DNA of 64,000 nucleotides from Rehmannia glutinosa (GCA_016081115.2 CM071935.1:52686680-52750679), one strand, 5' to 3'; counted from the first letter of the stretch, positions 35,903 through 47,720 are shown. Translations and numbers: made by a program. Notes: generated from the letters alone by a model not told the origin.

Positions 35903-38900
35903 ATGGCTCCTAAGAAATCTTCAAGCTCTGCACTTGATTTCGCAAAAATGTCTAAGAAAGTGTACTCCGATGCACTTAATAATGTTGAAGGCTTGGTCAA
36001 GCACTCTGCTGACCAAGTTAGGCTCAGAAAATTATTGGGAACCTGGAAAAATCGAAGCTGATTGAGCTACTGACTCTGCAAATGCCTCAGAATTACCAGA
36101 AAGAAGTCGCCATGTTCTATGTAAATGGTTCAGTACACGATGATGGAATTCATTCTTCTGTGAATGGAAAATATGTAATCGTATTAGCTGCAGTCGTGAG
36201 TGAGCTGCTAAAACTCCCTAACTCTGGTCTGAGTGAGCTGAAGGACCACGAGTATGACTTAATGAAAATTTGGAGGGAGATTGCCATAGAGGAAGAAGCT
36301 GAGAACTACAATCCTTTAGTTACAAAGGCAGTAGTGAAGGAATAATATCACAAGGTGATGGATGTGGTGCCCAAGTGCCTAGACATCAGATTCAGTTCAT
36401 ACAATCAGCTGTCAGGGACTAATCTGACAGTCATGGCTGCTATTATGATGGGATGAAAATCAAGTGGGCAGAGTTCATGTATGATAAGCTCTGTCAAAAT
36501 TTTCTGAATGTGGAGGTGGTTGATGGGAAGTTCAAGAGTACCCTGGGCTATAGGTTGGTCCTTGGGTATCTGCTGGAAAAAAGAAAGGTTTGCCCTTGAG
36601 GAAAGGGAAACCATTTCACGTGAATAAGAGGTTGTTCAGATGTAACCTCTCTGCTGAACAAAAGAAGGCCCAAGCAAAGAAAAATGGCACTTCTAAAGAG
36701 GAGACAGTTGAGACTGTCCCAGCTGCTCTAGTTCCAAAGAAGAGGAGAATAGCTGCCCCGAGGAAGCCAGCTGCACCGAAGAGGCAGAAGACTCAGAGAG
36801 GGCTACGTGATAAGACTGATGAGTTTGTTGTTCGAGCTGACTCAGAGAAAACATAACCATTGAAATTCCTCTAGAAAAAAGGTCAAAGAGAACTCAAGAT
36901 AGACCTTCAGCTGTGATTGCTCAACCCCTTCAAGAAACAGCTGCCAAGAACATTGAAGAGACAACTGTTGAAATAATTGGCGTATCAGCTGTGGAGGTAA
37001 GACCCACTGAAGGAGAAGGCTTACCTGCCACTGCTGTTGAACCTTCCTAAGGCACAGCTGAATCATTTAAAGAGCACTCCCCAGATTATTAGAGGCAAGG
37101 ATAAAAGAGTGGAGACATTGGAAGCTGAGCAAACGTAGATATCAATTCGAGCGCCCCGAGATGATTGAAGAAGAAGAATGGATTCTCGAATTTTTAGATG
37201 ATACTTCAGTTTCTCAAGCTCTTGTAGGCAGTTATACAACAAGGGTATTGTATAAGAAGAAGAGGGAAGAGAAAGAACTGGCCTTGGAGAAGGGAAATGC
37301 ATTGGAAGGAACACACAAACCGTATGTTTCAAACAGGTGCATATGTTATATCAGAAGTTGATGAGGAGGAATGGAAAGAAGTCAAAGTTGCTAAGGTGCA
37401 ACAAGCCCTAAGGGAGTCTAGGGAGCTAGCTGAGGAAAGATAGTAGACTAGGCTAGGGAAACCTTCATCCCCTACTCAGATCATTGGAAATGTGATGAAG
37501 GAGATAGTTTCCCTTTCATCACCTGCTCACTCTCACTCACCTATCACCAATCCAAATCAAGGTGAGCCCATGGTTGCGACTATGGAGAAGGATCTACAAA
37601 ATGAAAATGTTGAAAAAGAGGTTGAGGCCCAACTTGACGATGAAGCTGGAAACATATAAACTAGGAACCCAACTGAGCCATCCCAAAAGACTGTTGTTGA
37701 GACATCGTAAGTTGAAACAAATGTTCGAATTAATGTTGTGGAAGAAGTAAGTGAAGATGGAATTGTGATATTAGAGGCCAATGACGTTTCGATGGTTGAG
37801 ACTACTCAAACTGGAAAAATATAAATTGGGAACCCAACTGAGCCATCCTTTAAGACTGCTGTTGAGACATCATAATTTGAAATAGATGTTCAAATTAAAG
37901 TTGTGGAAGAAATATGTGAAGATGGCATTGCGATATTAGACGCCAATGATGTTCCGGTGGTTGAGACTACTGAAATCGAGGTATATGTGGAAATTGTGGT
38001 GGATTCTACAGTGGTTGAGATTGTTGTGAGTAAAGATGGTGAAATACCAATGGTCAAGACTACTTTGGATGCTGGTATATTCAAGACCTAGCAGTGGCTG
38101 AGACTGCTACAGGAAATATTGTTCAAGACCCAACAACGGTTGAGACTGCTGTAGGGAATGTAGATATGGGTGAAAAGTCAGTTGAGCCAACAGTAGATCC
38201 GATGCAGATAAATGAAACAGCTGATATGGGACATGGGAATATTCAGAATCTAGTTGAATCAGAAAAAGAAGGATTAGAGGCAACTGAAATGGATGAAGAT
38301 GAAACAGTTGTTGATTTACACATCGATGACACATCTGAATCAAAACCCGATGAAGGTAATCAAGAAGCAGGGTCCAACTTGGCACAATATAGGTTTGTGC
38401 TAGTTTATCCACCCCCACAAGCTGCTAGATCACATGCAGAAGATATTGTTGAGACAACTGATACATATACAACTAAAATGGAAGATACAACTGCTGCCAG
38501 TGAAGCTATTAACACAGCTGAGGCATAGTCAGTTCAGTAGGCTAACACAATTGCTGCCACCGATGAAGCTAAACACAACCGAGGCACAAAGAGCTGCAAT
38601 TTAGGGGGAAGAGGCAAGAAACCCTATTGGAGTTGGAGCAGGGCCTTCCTCAACTCCTATTGACAACTTTGGTCCAGAAGACTTTGTGTTCCTAGGAGAG
38701 ATTTCGAGCGATGAAGAGCCAGAAATCTCCAAATTTAGTAGTCTGGTACATATTTTAGAATCAGAGGATGTGGAAGAACGTAGTTTAATTACCATACAAC
38801 CCCCAAGAACATATCCCGGAGTATAAACTTGCCCCCAGGATTGACGACCAACTCGCGTTTGAGCTCAGGAGAGCCTTCAGATATATGTTTGGGGAAATGA

Positions 38901-40358
38901 AGGGTATGGATCATGGTTTTTCGGATCTCTGCTTACACATTGACAATTATGATGCACATTTGAGCAGTGAAATCCATTGTGTTCTACTCAAAATCAAGGA
39001 GTGGGTTGCTGAAACTAAAGCTCTTCGGAGGGAACAAACAGGGAGCTTCAAACGTCTTTACAATAAACTGTTGATACAGGGTTCTGATCAAGTGGCCTTT
39101 CAGAATCGCCAAAAGGACCATATCAATATGATGAATGAAAACCACCGGAGTGACATGGACTTGTTAACTTCAAAGGTTGAGAAAAAGTTCGAACATTTGG
39201 AGGCTTCAATGAATAAAAAAATTTCAGCTTTGTAAGATCAGTTGATTGAACTCAACTCACGTCACTCTACTGTCAACTCCTCAACTCAGATGAAGTTAGA
39301 CTTCATTCTGGAGACTATCCAACCTCCATCTCGTGTTGATGCCACAAAGCGGGAAGAAAGTGTAGATCCTTCTACAACATCTGTAAAAGGCAAAGTCACT
39401 GCCAGCACATCTATTCAATCTCAAATTCCACCCTCCCTATCAGCTAGAGCTATCAATTTGTTCGGGCCGGCCCGGTGCTAGCCTGTTAGGCCAAGTGGAA
39501 AAATTGAATCGGGCACCCAAAATTTCTTCGGGCCGCTATTATGGGGAGCCCAACCCAGTCCATGTATTAAAAATAGGCCTGGCTCGGTGTTTTGGGCCAA
39601 CCATGTCGGCCCAGTGTTTTGGGCCTAATGGGCTGGCCCAAATAGTCCTGGCTCTTTTCGAGCTTATAAAATGGCAGCCCAACCCATCCCTATTACTGGG
39701 CTGGGATTTTTTTGACAACTCTACTATCAACTGATGAAAAAGCTGAGCTCGCACTACAAAAGTCCAGGGAAGAAATTGCTGCACTTGATCAGAGACAGGA
39801 AGATAAAATAAATTTGCTTAGGAAACAATATGGTGGGCCACCAGCAGGGTCAATCTCCAATGAAAGAACTAATGAAGGATTCAAAACTATTCTCTCTGAA
39901 GGGTATTATAAGGGAATAAGACTCGCAGATGCTTGGTAATTGTATTGGGATAAGGGCTTGGATGACATTGAAAAGACTAGGGATCAGTCGATTCAGAGTC
40001 AGAAGACTAACGGTCAGCAGAGTACATCCTCAAGTCAACAACATATTTCAGGCAGTCAAGTTCCCAGAGGTGGCAGCCATGTTTCTAGAGGAGGAGAAAG
40101 TGATAGAGGTAGAGGAAGAGGCAGAGAATCATCTTCTCGTAGGAGAGGAAGATATCAAAGCCAAACTAGAAGAAGCACTCCACTAATAAAGGAGGAAGTG
40201 TCATGTCAATCAACCCCTTGAAGAGATCAGCTGCCTACTGGATCGGTCTTGATGAAGCTCAACGAAGAGAAGATGAAAGAAAAACTGATGAGTGGAAAAG
40301 ACAGGTTGAAAGAGAAGAAGCTGAGAAAAGATTCATAGGCAGAGGAGAGAGAAGATAG
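35903..40358 (+). pseudogene. Sirevirus env-like (third) ORF, plus-strand copy, decayed
   Basis: Extra ORF found between pol and the 3' LTR of some Sireviruses; role unknown, sometimes called env-like. The first part (35903-36600: MAPKKSSSSALDF, then KEVAMFYVNGSVHDDGIHSS) aligns with 57267-56584 of the minus copy and resembles the 'putative plant transposon protein' domain. It is followed by a Lys-rich stretch, long acidic Glu/Thr/Val-rich low-complexity sequence (37500-38530), a coiled-coil-like part (38885-39330) and a C-terminal Arg/Gly-Ser tail (40000-40190). Many stops and frameshifts; a hAT MITE interrupts it at 39445-39723. The gag-pol part of this element is missing. Confidence 0.65.
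39445..39723. mobile_element. GGCC-rich hAT MITE (279 bp)
   Basis: TIRs TAGAGCTATCAA (left) and TAGAGTTGTCAA (right, other strand). An 8-bp target duplication with one difference flanks it, CTATCAGC at 39437-39444 and CTATCAAC at 39724-39731. The inside is GC-rich, with GGGCCGGCCCGG and repeated GGGCC/GGCCC half-sites. It breaks the env-like ORF; removing it rejoins related sequence. Confidence 0.82.
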
Positions 40359-40506
40359 GAGAAACAATCTGTAAAATGTTGTATTTTCATTTACTTGTAA
40401 ATACACATTGTATTGTAAGTGCCTGAATTTTACATGAATAAAATCTCATTATTATTTCAGTTATTTAATTCAGTGCACATATGTTGTAATAAGTTTTGGC
40501 ATCATC

Positions 40507-40518
40507 AAAAGGGGAAAA
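40507..40518 (+). promoter_or_regulatory. Polypurine tract of the plus-strand Sirevirus
   Basis: AAAAGGGGAAAA directly before the LTR start. The minus copy has AAGGGGGAAAT at the matching place. Confidence 0.75.
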
Positions 40519-41983
40519 TCATTAGGAAATTTATTGTATAGATTTTGATGATGCTTAGAAAACTTTGTATTAGAAAGTTCGACCCCATTTCAATGTAATT
40601 TCTACTGATGTAATAGATAAGAATTAGGCTGACTTGAAAAGCAACCAAGTAGAATTGCAGAAGACTTGCTGAAGAAATCATCAGAAGACTCGCAGCTGAG
40701 TACTAGGAAGAACCAGCTGACTTACAAGTGAGAACATCAGAAGAATCTCAGCAGAGTGCGACAGCCAAGTCTTTCAGATGACTGAAAGCAGAGTCCATCA
40801 GAAGAATATTTCAGAAGACTCAAGATTAAGTTAAAAGGAGTAAAGAAGCTGAAGGACTAAGACAACTGAAGAAGCCTGTTGCACCAAGTCCAAGAAATAT
40901 ACTTATTTTAGTAACAAGGACATGTCTGAAACCTTAAAGTGCTCAAGCTATAATAGTGCAAAAGGAATAAACAAATTGTACCTTTTCAAAAATCCTGCAG
41001 AAAGCCTGAGTATAAAGATGGGTCAACATCTAAAGCTGCAAGACAAGACAAGACAATGAACACAAAGTAGGGTTTGGATTTTTGTCTATCTCTTCAACGA
41101 ACAAAATTCAAACTCCTACTATAAAAGCTAAGGATTTTTCATAGAGTATGAAAAAACAAGAGACAGAAGCAATGCTAGCAATTAGACACAAAGAGCATTC
41201 AAGCAAGAAATTTCAAAATACTCTCTCAAGCTTAACTGCATATCCTCAAGCACATTTAAAGACACTTCATCCAACACACTGTGAAAGATTAAAGTTGTTA
41301 TCAGTTGAAGAGGAAATCATTTGTGAAATAAACAAGGGGTCTACACTGCCAAAGATTGAAGGGGTGTAGTAGGTTCAAGTTCGATCCAAATTTTGAATCA
41401 AAGGAGGGTTGTGTGAACAATTCCTGAAGATTTAGAGAGCTGAAGTAACTAGGCATCTACCTGGTGAAGTGTTGAGTCCCAGAAATAGCTAGCTATGTGA
41501 TCAAGACTGTTTGGACTGTACTTTTGTAACTAAGTCGCCTGTTACATTGGTGGATTCCTCCTGAAGTCTAGAAGAGTGGAGTAGAGGAATTACCTATCCT
41601 CGAACCATTATATATTGTTGTGTCTTTACATTATTGCTCTTATCTTCCTGCACTTTATATGCTGTTATATATTTTGCTATCCAATCAACTGCATAACTCT
41701 CTAAAACAATAAGTGTAGATAACTAAAATTTAAAATGGTGTAAGTCTTCCGCTGACATAAAAGAAAACTGGATTTGTAAAACAGTTGAATATCTTCATCT
41801 GAGTTACTCTATCAACAGCTTTTTCAAGAGAACTATTGAGTGGTTAACTCTCCTGCTAATCTTCAACTCAGTTGTTTAAAAGGACTGAGCTGTTTTCTTA
41901 AACTCTGATTTAAAGAATCAAAAAATTTGTAAAGTCTATTTAGCCCCCTTCTATACTTTACCTAACACCCCTTGGGACCTACA
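40519..41983 (+). repeat. Sirevirus 3' LTR (plus-strand copy)
   Basis: About 1465 bp from TCATTAGGAAATTTATTG (first bases mutated compared with TGTTGGGAAATTTATTG of the minus copy) to GGGACCTACA. Related to but clearly diverged from the LTR at 50770-52336. It is rich in CAGCTGA and GAAGACT motifs. Confidence 0.75.
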
Positions 41984-42714
41984 ACACTTTTTGCCAGTTA
42001 AGATGACGTTCAACATGGAGTAATTTGTGCAGTTGTATGTTGAGGAGATTGTGAAGTTTCATGGGTGCCAATATCAATTGTTCTTGATTGAGACACAAGG
42101 TTTAATTCAAACTTTTGGAAAGGACTGCATAGGGCAATGGGAATGATATTAATTTTTTAGATATCATTTCACCCTCAAACGGATGGACAATAAGAATGGA
42201 CGATAAAGACATTAGAATATATTCTTAGGGCATGTGTTTTGGATTTCAGAAGAAGTTGGGAATGACATTTGCCCATCAGTTGAGTTTTCTTTTAAGATAA
42301 CAATTATTAGGCGACTATTACAATGGCGCACTATGAAGCCTTATATGGGAGAAAATGTGGATCGCCAATGCATTGCGATAAAGTTGGAGAAAATAATATT
42401 TTGGGTCCTAATATTGTTAAGAATTAAAGTGGCTCAAAACAGATAAAAGTCTTTTGCCAACTTAAAATGAAAAGAGTTACAGTTTGTTGAAGGAGAGAGT
42501 TTTTCAAGAGTATTACTGAAAGAAAGGGATTTTCAGATTTGGTAAGAGATGGAAGCTTAAACCAAGATATATTGGGCCATATGAAATTCTGGAGCTGGAT
42601 GAAAAGGTAGCTTATTGGCAGCCCTTATGGCCAGAAATGTTGGGTATGCATAATATTCGACGTATCCATGTTACGGAGGTACATGACTGATTTGAGCCAT
42701 GTTGTTAACTATGT
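41984..42714 (+). pseudogene. Ty3-gypsy integrase remnant
   Basis: Plus frames resemble the end of chromovirus pol: FLPVKMTFNMEQFVQLYVEE (integrase core), then FHPQTDGQ-like and RRLLQWRTMKPYMGE pieces. Near 42530-42690 the C-terminal KPRYIGPYEILELDEKVAYW and IRRIHVTEVHD parts appear. Several stops and frameshifts. The Sirevirus LTR ends exactly at the start of this reading, so it inserted in the integrase region. Continues after the Cassandra element at 43704. Confidence 0.7.
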
Positions 42715-42856
42715 TGTTGGGATTTAGTCTAGCATCCTGCCTGCAATGGGCTTTAAAAGAGGTGCGAGGCGCGGCCCGCGATTCAAACTCGTGAACGCTG
42801 GATTGCACAGTTAAAGGAGAGCTTAAAGGATTTGATATTAACTACCTATACCAACA

Positions 42857-42964
42857 GATGCATCTTCTTTTCTGGTGCCCATTACATAGAAACTCTGAGG
42901 TTAAGCATGCTTGGACTAGAGTAGACATGGGATAGGTGACTCCCTGAGAAGTTTTCCAGGGTGC
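42857..42964 (+). repeat. 5S rRNA-like segment in the left Cassandra LTR
   Basis: Follows plant 5S rRNA through CCCATTACATAGAAACTCTG, GTTAAGCATGCTTGG (box A; CG changed to CA) and GGTGACTCCCTGAGAAG (box C, changed). It is part of an LTR, not a ribosomal gene. Confidence 0.85.
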
Positions 42965-43507
42965 GCGTGAGTAAGGACAAAAACGCGCTAGAAAAGACTC
43001 GTGTTGGTTTGTGGGGACAATCATCAATCCAGTAAAGTACTTGAGGTACAACAATTGGTATCAGAGCAGGTCACAGGTCCGATTCCCTTGGAAGCACGCT
43101 ACAGTGGAGGTTGACAAAAGCGGTGGAATTGAGATGCTGGTGCAGTGGAGGTAAACGGACCGTAATCAAGGGTAGGTTGTCGTGGCCAAAATCGAGGTAA
43201 ACAGATCGAATCGAAGGTGTAGGTTCTTTGGGTGGCTGGAACTAAGAGGCTGGCGTGACGCGACGCTTGAACTGAAAAAGTTGGCGTTAGAACTGAAGAA
43301 GTTTAGCGGGCAGCGGAGGTTGCCAAGCACTGGAGCTGAGATGCTGGCAGGTGTTGGGAGGGGGATTGTTGGGATTTGGTCCAACATCCTGCCTGCAATG
43401 GGCTTTAAAAGAGGCGTGAGGCGGCCGACGATTTGAACTCATGAGCGCTGGATTACACAATTAAAAGAGAGCTTAAAGGATTTGATATTGACTACCTATA
43501 CCAACAT

Positions 43508-43614
43508 ATGCATCTTCTTTTCTGGTGCCCATTACAAAGAAACTCTGAGGTTAAGCGTGCTTGGCCTGGAGTAGACATGGAATGGGTGACCCCATGGGAA
43601 GTTTTTCAGGGTGC
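43508..43614 (+). repeat. 5S rRNA-like segment in the right Cassandra LTR
   Basis: As in the left LTR, but the Pol III internal promoter is better kept: GTTAAGCGTGCTTGG (box A, as in plant 5S genes) and ATGGGTGACCCCATGGGAAG (box C, nearly consensus). Confidence 0.88.
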
Positions 43615-43703
43615 GCGTGAGTGAGGACAAAAGCGTGCTAGAAAAGACTCGTGTTGGTTTATGGGGACAATCATCAATCCAGTAAAGCGCTTGAGGTCCA
43701 ACA

Positions 43704-43946
43704 TATGCGACAATACAAAAGTACAAACAATTATCAAATGAAGAAAACCTGAGGGCAATACTCGATCGGAAGTTACATAGTTAAGAAAATGAGATTTGGA
43801 GCTAATCAAAAGGCAATGGAGCAGGCATGGTCAAGAGGAGGCCACATCGGAACGCAAAAACAAAAATGTAGCAGCATATCCTGAGGTTAGGTCTATATTA
43901 AGTAAGTTAAATTTCGAGGACGACATTATATTTAAGAAAGATAGGA
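43704..43946 (+). pseudogene. Ty3-gypsy pol C-terminus and polypurine tract
   Basis: Resumes the gypsy sequence after Cassandra: broken frames AILDRKLHS and SEVRSILSKLNFEDDIIFKK look like the chromodomain-end region of chromovirus pol. The purine tract AAGAAAGATAGGA (43934-43946) directly precedes the LTR. Confidence 0.55.
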
Positions 43947-44400
43947 TGTAATGCCCAACAATTTATGAAGATTAAAAATTGAGATAAATAAATTAAACCC
44001 TCCAAACTTTACCTGTTTTTACACTTTGCTTCCTAGACTTTAATTGAGTTCACTATGCCTCCTGGACTATGAATATTTTCGCACTTTACTATATATTGAC
44101 AATTTTGCCCCTATAGTTTTGTCAATTCATTTTAATAGTCTTAGAAATCCATCTAAGCTCCAATTTGTTGCATCTGACCCCCAAAATTTATAAAATTATC
44201 TAATCTAATCAGTATGAATTTAACTCCAAAATAGTTTGTTTCCGGATTTATCAAGGCATGGGAACCAAACTGGGTCTTTTGATTTTAAAATTGGATATAT
44301 TTCATTACGACCATATCAGGCCCCAGCATGCTTCCGCAAAATTAAAATATCCCTTAAAACTCATACCTTTCTTTGACCGAAATAACACCAGGTGATATGG
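43947..44400 (+). repeat. Ty3-gypsy 3' LTR start
   Basis: Begins TGTAATGCCCAACAATTTAT after a polypurine tract and carries the AAACTTTACCTG and CTTCCTAGACTTTAATTGAG motifs usual in chromovirus LTRs. The right border is not visible; it fades before the pararetrovirus sequence, so the LTR is probably truncated. Confidence 0.55.
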
Positions 44401-44700
44401 TTTGCAACACCACCAGTTGAAAATTACTACCCCTAGGCCGTTTGACCGATGATCTCAACCATCCAACTTCAACAAATAGTGAAGATGATCTACAAGTTAT
44501 CCAACTCCTTCAGAAACTGCACAACACATCATTGGTTCATTTCCTACTCCAGGCGTATAAGATAATTCTTCAAAGGGATAAATTAATAGAACATTATGAA
44601 CACATGTTGAAGCAAAAAGCCCCTTTTTATTAAGAACTTGAAGAATTATTTATTACATCAGTATCTCCTTTTGGGAGGAGAATACTTATTTAGCCTCTCA
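44401..44700. other. Unassigned region between gypsy LTR and pararetrovirus
   Basis: A 63-residue plus-strand frame (44442-44633, MTDDLNHPTSTNSEDD) shows no family motif. It could be pararetrovirus leader or gypsy LTR; neither is demonstrable. Confidence 0.3.
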
Positions 44701-44836
44701 TTGATGAGGCTTGCCCTAGAGAATACATAAAACTTAGAAAACTAAAACACTCAGATATTACAAATTTTCTCTTAGATTTTATTCTTAAAAAAACTAAAGG
44801 AAATATTCGATGTCCTCAGCTTCCTTCAACTCTCGT

Positions 44837-44970
44837 TATTTATAGACTTGAATCTGGAATTGTAATGCAGATTCCAAAGCTTGTTGAAATATTAGACGTC
44901 ACTGCTTACATCTTCATCCTAAACTATTGCCTCGCCAGCTGTCTTCCTCTTTCTTCCACGTGACTCAGCC
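44837..44970 (-). promoter_or_regulatory. Pararetrovirus promoter: TATA box, as-1-like and G-box motifs
   Basis: On the minus strand, TATAAATA (rc of 44837-44844) has a TGACGT motif (rc near 44895) about 50 bases upstream, and CACGTGG (rc near 44957) further up. TGACG motifs upstream of a TATA box are known from caulimovirus promoters. An AATAAA lies about 60 bases downstream of the TATA (rc near 44780), as for the terminally redundant viral RNA. Activity is not shown. Confidence 0.5.
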
Positions 44971-45199
44971 CATGTGATGGTTGTCGGGGAATCTTTTAAA
45001 AATTTGGTTTGCGTGGTTTCTAAGGATAACGCGTCTTGTGAGATGGGCCCTTGTCTTTTCTAGTTGTATGGTCTTGTCGGTCGGGTTTGGGTCGGAATCT
45101 TTTCCCAAACTCGAGTTCTTTCTGTTCAGGGCATGCCTGATAGATCCGTTCGATCCAACGACCTATATTGCCATGTTATATAATTTTCTGTAAGTTTCT

Positions 45200-46022
45200 T
45201 TGCTAGCCAGAATCTTGTTATCCTAGAGAATTCTTCTCTTTGGCTCGAAAAGTTCCTTTGCAAATCCTATTGTTGATCCTGTGATTGAATTCAGAAGGAA
45301 AGATCTATTTGCTGAATTCTAAAAGAACTTGAATGGATACTTGACTTTGTCCATTTCAGTTAGACAAACCCAAAGTCCCCACGCTCGTTGTGTAGAAGCT
45401 TCGTCTTCTGAGATTGCTCCTACCATTAAATGTATTTCTTTCGGTGAAGCTGTCTTTATGTATTTCAAAATATTTCCATTCGGTCTTCTAAGCTTGATGA
45501 AATGAAAAACTTCATTAAAGCCTTTCTTTGCTGATTATGGAGCTGCACTGATGAAATACAGTTCCAAAATATCTCATCTGGCCAAATGTGGATTATTGGC
45601 CCAAGTCTCGTAAATAGCTTCCTCAATCCATTTCGGTAACTTTGAAATTTCTGGGAATCCTGGTGACACATTATATATTGAAGCTAAAGCTCCAAAAGTA
45701 TAACATTCTTGTACTTCATTTGGATGACTTCCTGGTTTCATCCAAACTCTTGGGTATTTGCCTGAGATATCAACCATTGTTTTTTCTGGGTTAATACCTC
45801 TTCTTGTAACTAATTTATCCCATTGTCGTTGATAAACCTGCATTGGAGAAATCTTAATCTCGTCAGTTTGAACCCTAGATTTGTCTGTCTGTGGCCTAAG
45901 ATTCTACTCTCACTCTTTAACCCCAGAGGTGCTGGGTTGACTTGAAGACTTGGGTTATGACACCGGAGCTTCAACATTCGTTGTAGTTTGTACACCCTCA
46001 GGGGATGCATCACCTGCAACAC
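45200..46022 (-). pseudogene. Pararetrovirus ORF downstream of RNase H (transactivator position)
   Basis: Broken frames 46022-45810, 45843-45574 and 45671-45465 with pieces such as VQECYTFGALASIYNV, PKWIEEAIYETWANNP and SPKEIHLMVGAISEDEA. By position it matches the inclusion-body/transactivator ORF of caulimovirids. I do not recognise a diagnostic motif, so the role is inferred from order alone. Several stops and shifts. Confidence 0.4.
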
Positions 46023-46289
46023 TTGTGATTATGGTATTTGCATCCATAACCTCTGAATTAGAGACCCATTCTCTAATCGACCCTTTCTACATCGTATGAG
46101 ATGCGGCCTAGAGGAGAGGCCCTTGCAGTGCTAAGAACAATTGTCTTTGAGCGAACTAGCATGCCCGTATTTGACTAGAAACATATTTTTGGTCAGCCTA
46201 TTGAAGTCGTCCAACAACTTCTGCATTGGGACATAATGTCCCAAAATCTCATTCTAGACTCTCCAGGTGTTCCCTGAGATGTCTTACTC

Positions 46290-46680
46290 ATTTAAGGACC
46301 TCATCAGCAACGCATAATTCCTTCTCGTGTTAAGAAATCTGCAAGAACATTTTCATGAGATTTTATGACAATATCATAATCATAATATCGACATTCAACT
46401 TTCCATCTAAGTAATCTAGCCTTTTCTGGTTTTGATTTAATTTTGTTTTTCAGAAAAGCCTTGACACTTGAATTACAAATATTTAAAGTAAACTTTTTAG
46501 CCAGTAAAAATAGAGGCCATTTTTTGAATGTCTTTCTGACTGCAATTAATTCTTTTTCGTTAATATGCCATCGATTTGCTTCATTGTCTGTAAATAGACC
46601 GCTGCAATATCTACATGGCACTTCTCCATTTGGTGTGGCTTTCGTAAGGATTGCTGCCCATCAATAATCATTGGCATCTG
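46290..46680 (-). pseudogene. Pararetrovirus RNase H
   Basis: Minus-strand continuation of RT: CRYCSGLFTDNEANRWHINE (with the catalytic Glu in HINEKEL), KKWPLFLLAKKFTL and ENVLADFLTREG. These match the RNase H end of caulimovirid polymerases, where the last motif sits near the C-terminus. A frame break near 46640 separates it from the RT frame. Confidence 0.72.
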
Positions 46681-46719
46681 TATATATAACCAATTCATCC
46701 TTGTCTTGTGGTATAGCAA

Positions 46720-47720
46720 GTTTTGGAATTGTTTTATCCCTTCTTGATGTTCATCTCCCCATTTGAATATTACATTCTTTTTTAGTAATGGGCCAAACAT
46801 CTTCTTGTAATGTTCCAAATTGTTTATGAACATTCCAATGAAATTAACAACTTCGAGAAAACTTTGAAGTTGTTTCATGTCTTTTTTGATATCTGGAAAT
46901 ACTTGTATTTTCTCCACAATATGGCTTTATAGGATGATTCCAGATTCATCGAATTCAATTATGAGGAATTCAATTTGTCTTGTAGCAATCACCGCATTCC
47001 TTTCTGAAAGCACTAATCCTTCTTTATGGAAAACATCTGAAAATATCCCCAAATGTTTGAGATGCTCCTTTATATTCTTTGAGGCAATAATAATATCATC
47101 GATGTATACGAACATGAAATTAAATAATCCTTGAAGAGATTATCCAACTTCCTTTGATATATCTGGGGTGCATTAACTAATCCCATAGGCATCACGTTCC
47201 AAATATAGTGTCCATGTGGCATGGAGAAAGATGCGAACTTCTTAATTTCTTCATCCATCTTAATTTGGTAAAATCCACACTTGCAATCGAACTTTGAGAA
47301 TATCTTGGCACCTTTGATACAATTAACCAAATGTTCTATGCTTGGGATATAGTTTCCATCAAACTCCAGAATGTTATTAATCCCCTTGAAATTAATAATA
47401 AGTCTTAGTTTTTCCCTTTTGATTTTTCTATGATTTCTTACTAAGAATCATGGACTGTTGTATGGAGAAACTCATGGTGAAATCAATTTAAGGTCAAGAT
47501 GTTCCTTAAGTATTTTCTGTAGATCCTCACGATCCTCCTGGTTCATAAGGATTGGTTTGAATCTTACAAACTCGTATTCCTTTCCTAGTTTAACCTTTAA
47601 GGACGTTTTGAGCTCATTCTTATCCCACCATGCTAAATGATTTTTATTGTAATTCCTTTAGATCTTCTTCTTGACATCCTCGAGTGATATTTGTTCCTCT
47701 ATGGTAACATCACTCTGTGT
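46720..47720 (-). pseudogene. Pararetrovirus reverse transcriptase
   Basis: Minus frames give KIFSKFDCKCGFYQIKMDEE, HYIWNVMPMGLVNAP and the catalytic YIDD box at 47106-47095 (FVYIDDIIIASK), followed by the thumb-like LQSFLEVVNFIGMFI. The FSKFD...GFxQ...GHYxWNVMPxGLxNAP pattern is that of caulimovirid RT. The frame shifts once between NVMPMG and YIDD (near 47130) and has further stops upstream. Confidence 0.8.

Larger units (their letters stand above)
42715..43703 (+). mobile_element. Complete Cassandra TRIM retrotransposon
   Basis: 989 bp: LTRs of 339 bp (42715-43053) and 337 bp (43367-43703), both starting TGTTGGGATTT and ending CAACA. A primer-binding site TGGTATCAGAGC lies at 43056-43067, with a short non-coding interior and a polypurine tract GGAGGGGGA at 43357-43365. 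Flanks are a 5-bp duplication with one difference (TATGT and TATGC). Each LTR contains a 5S rRNA-like segment, the defining trait of Cassandra elements. Non-coding; it must use enzymes from other elements. Confidence 0.9.

Noticed and set aside
42857..43614. 5S rRNA genes
   Set aside because: Both 5S-like segments lie inside the two LTRs of a Cassandra TRIM and carry substitutions; there is no tandem rDNA array.
45574..45843. Host gene of unknown function
   Set aside because: It follows pararetrovirus RNase H on the same strand and is broken in the same way; a viral ORF is more likely.
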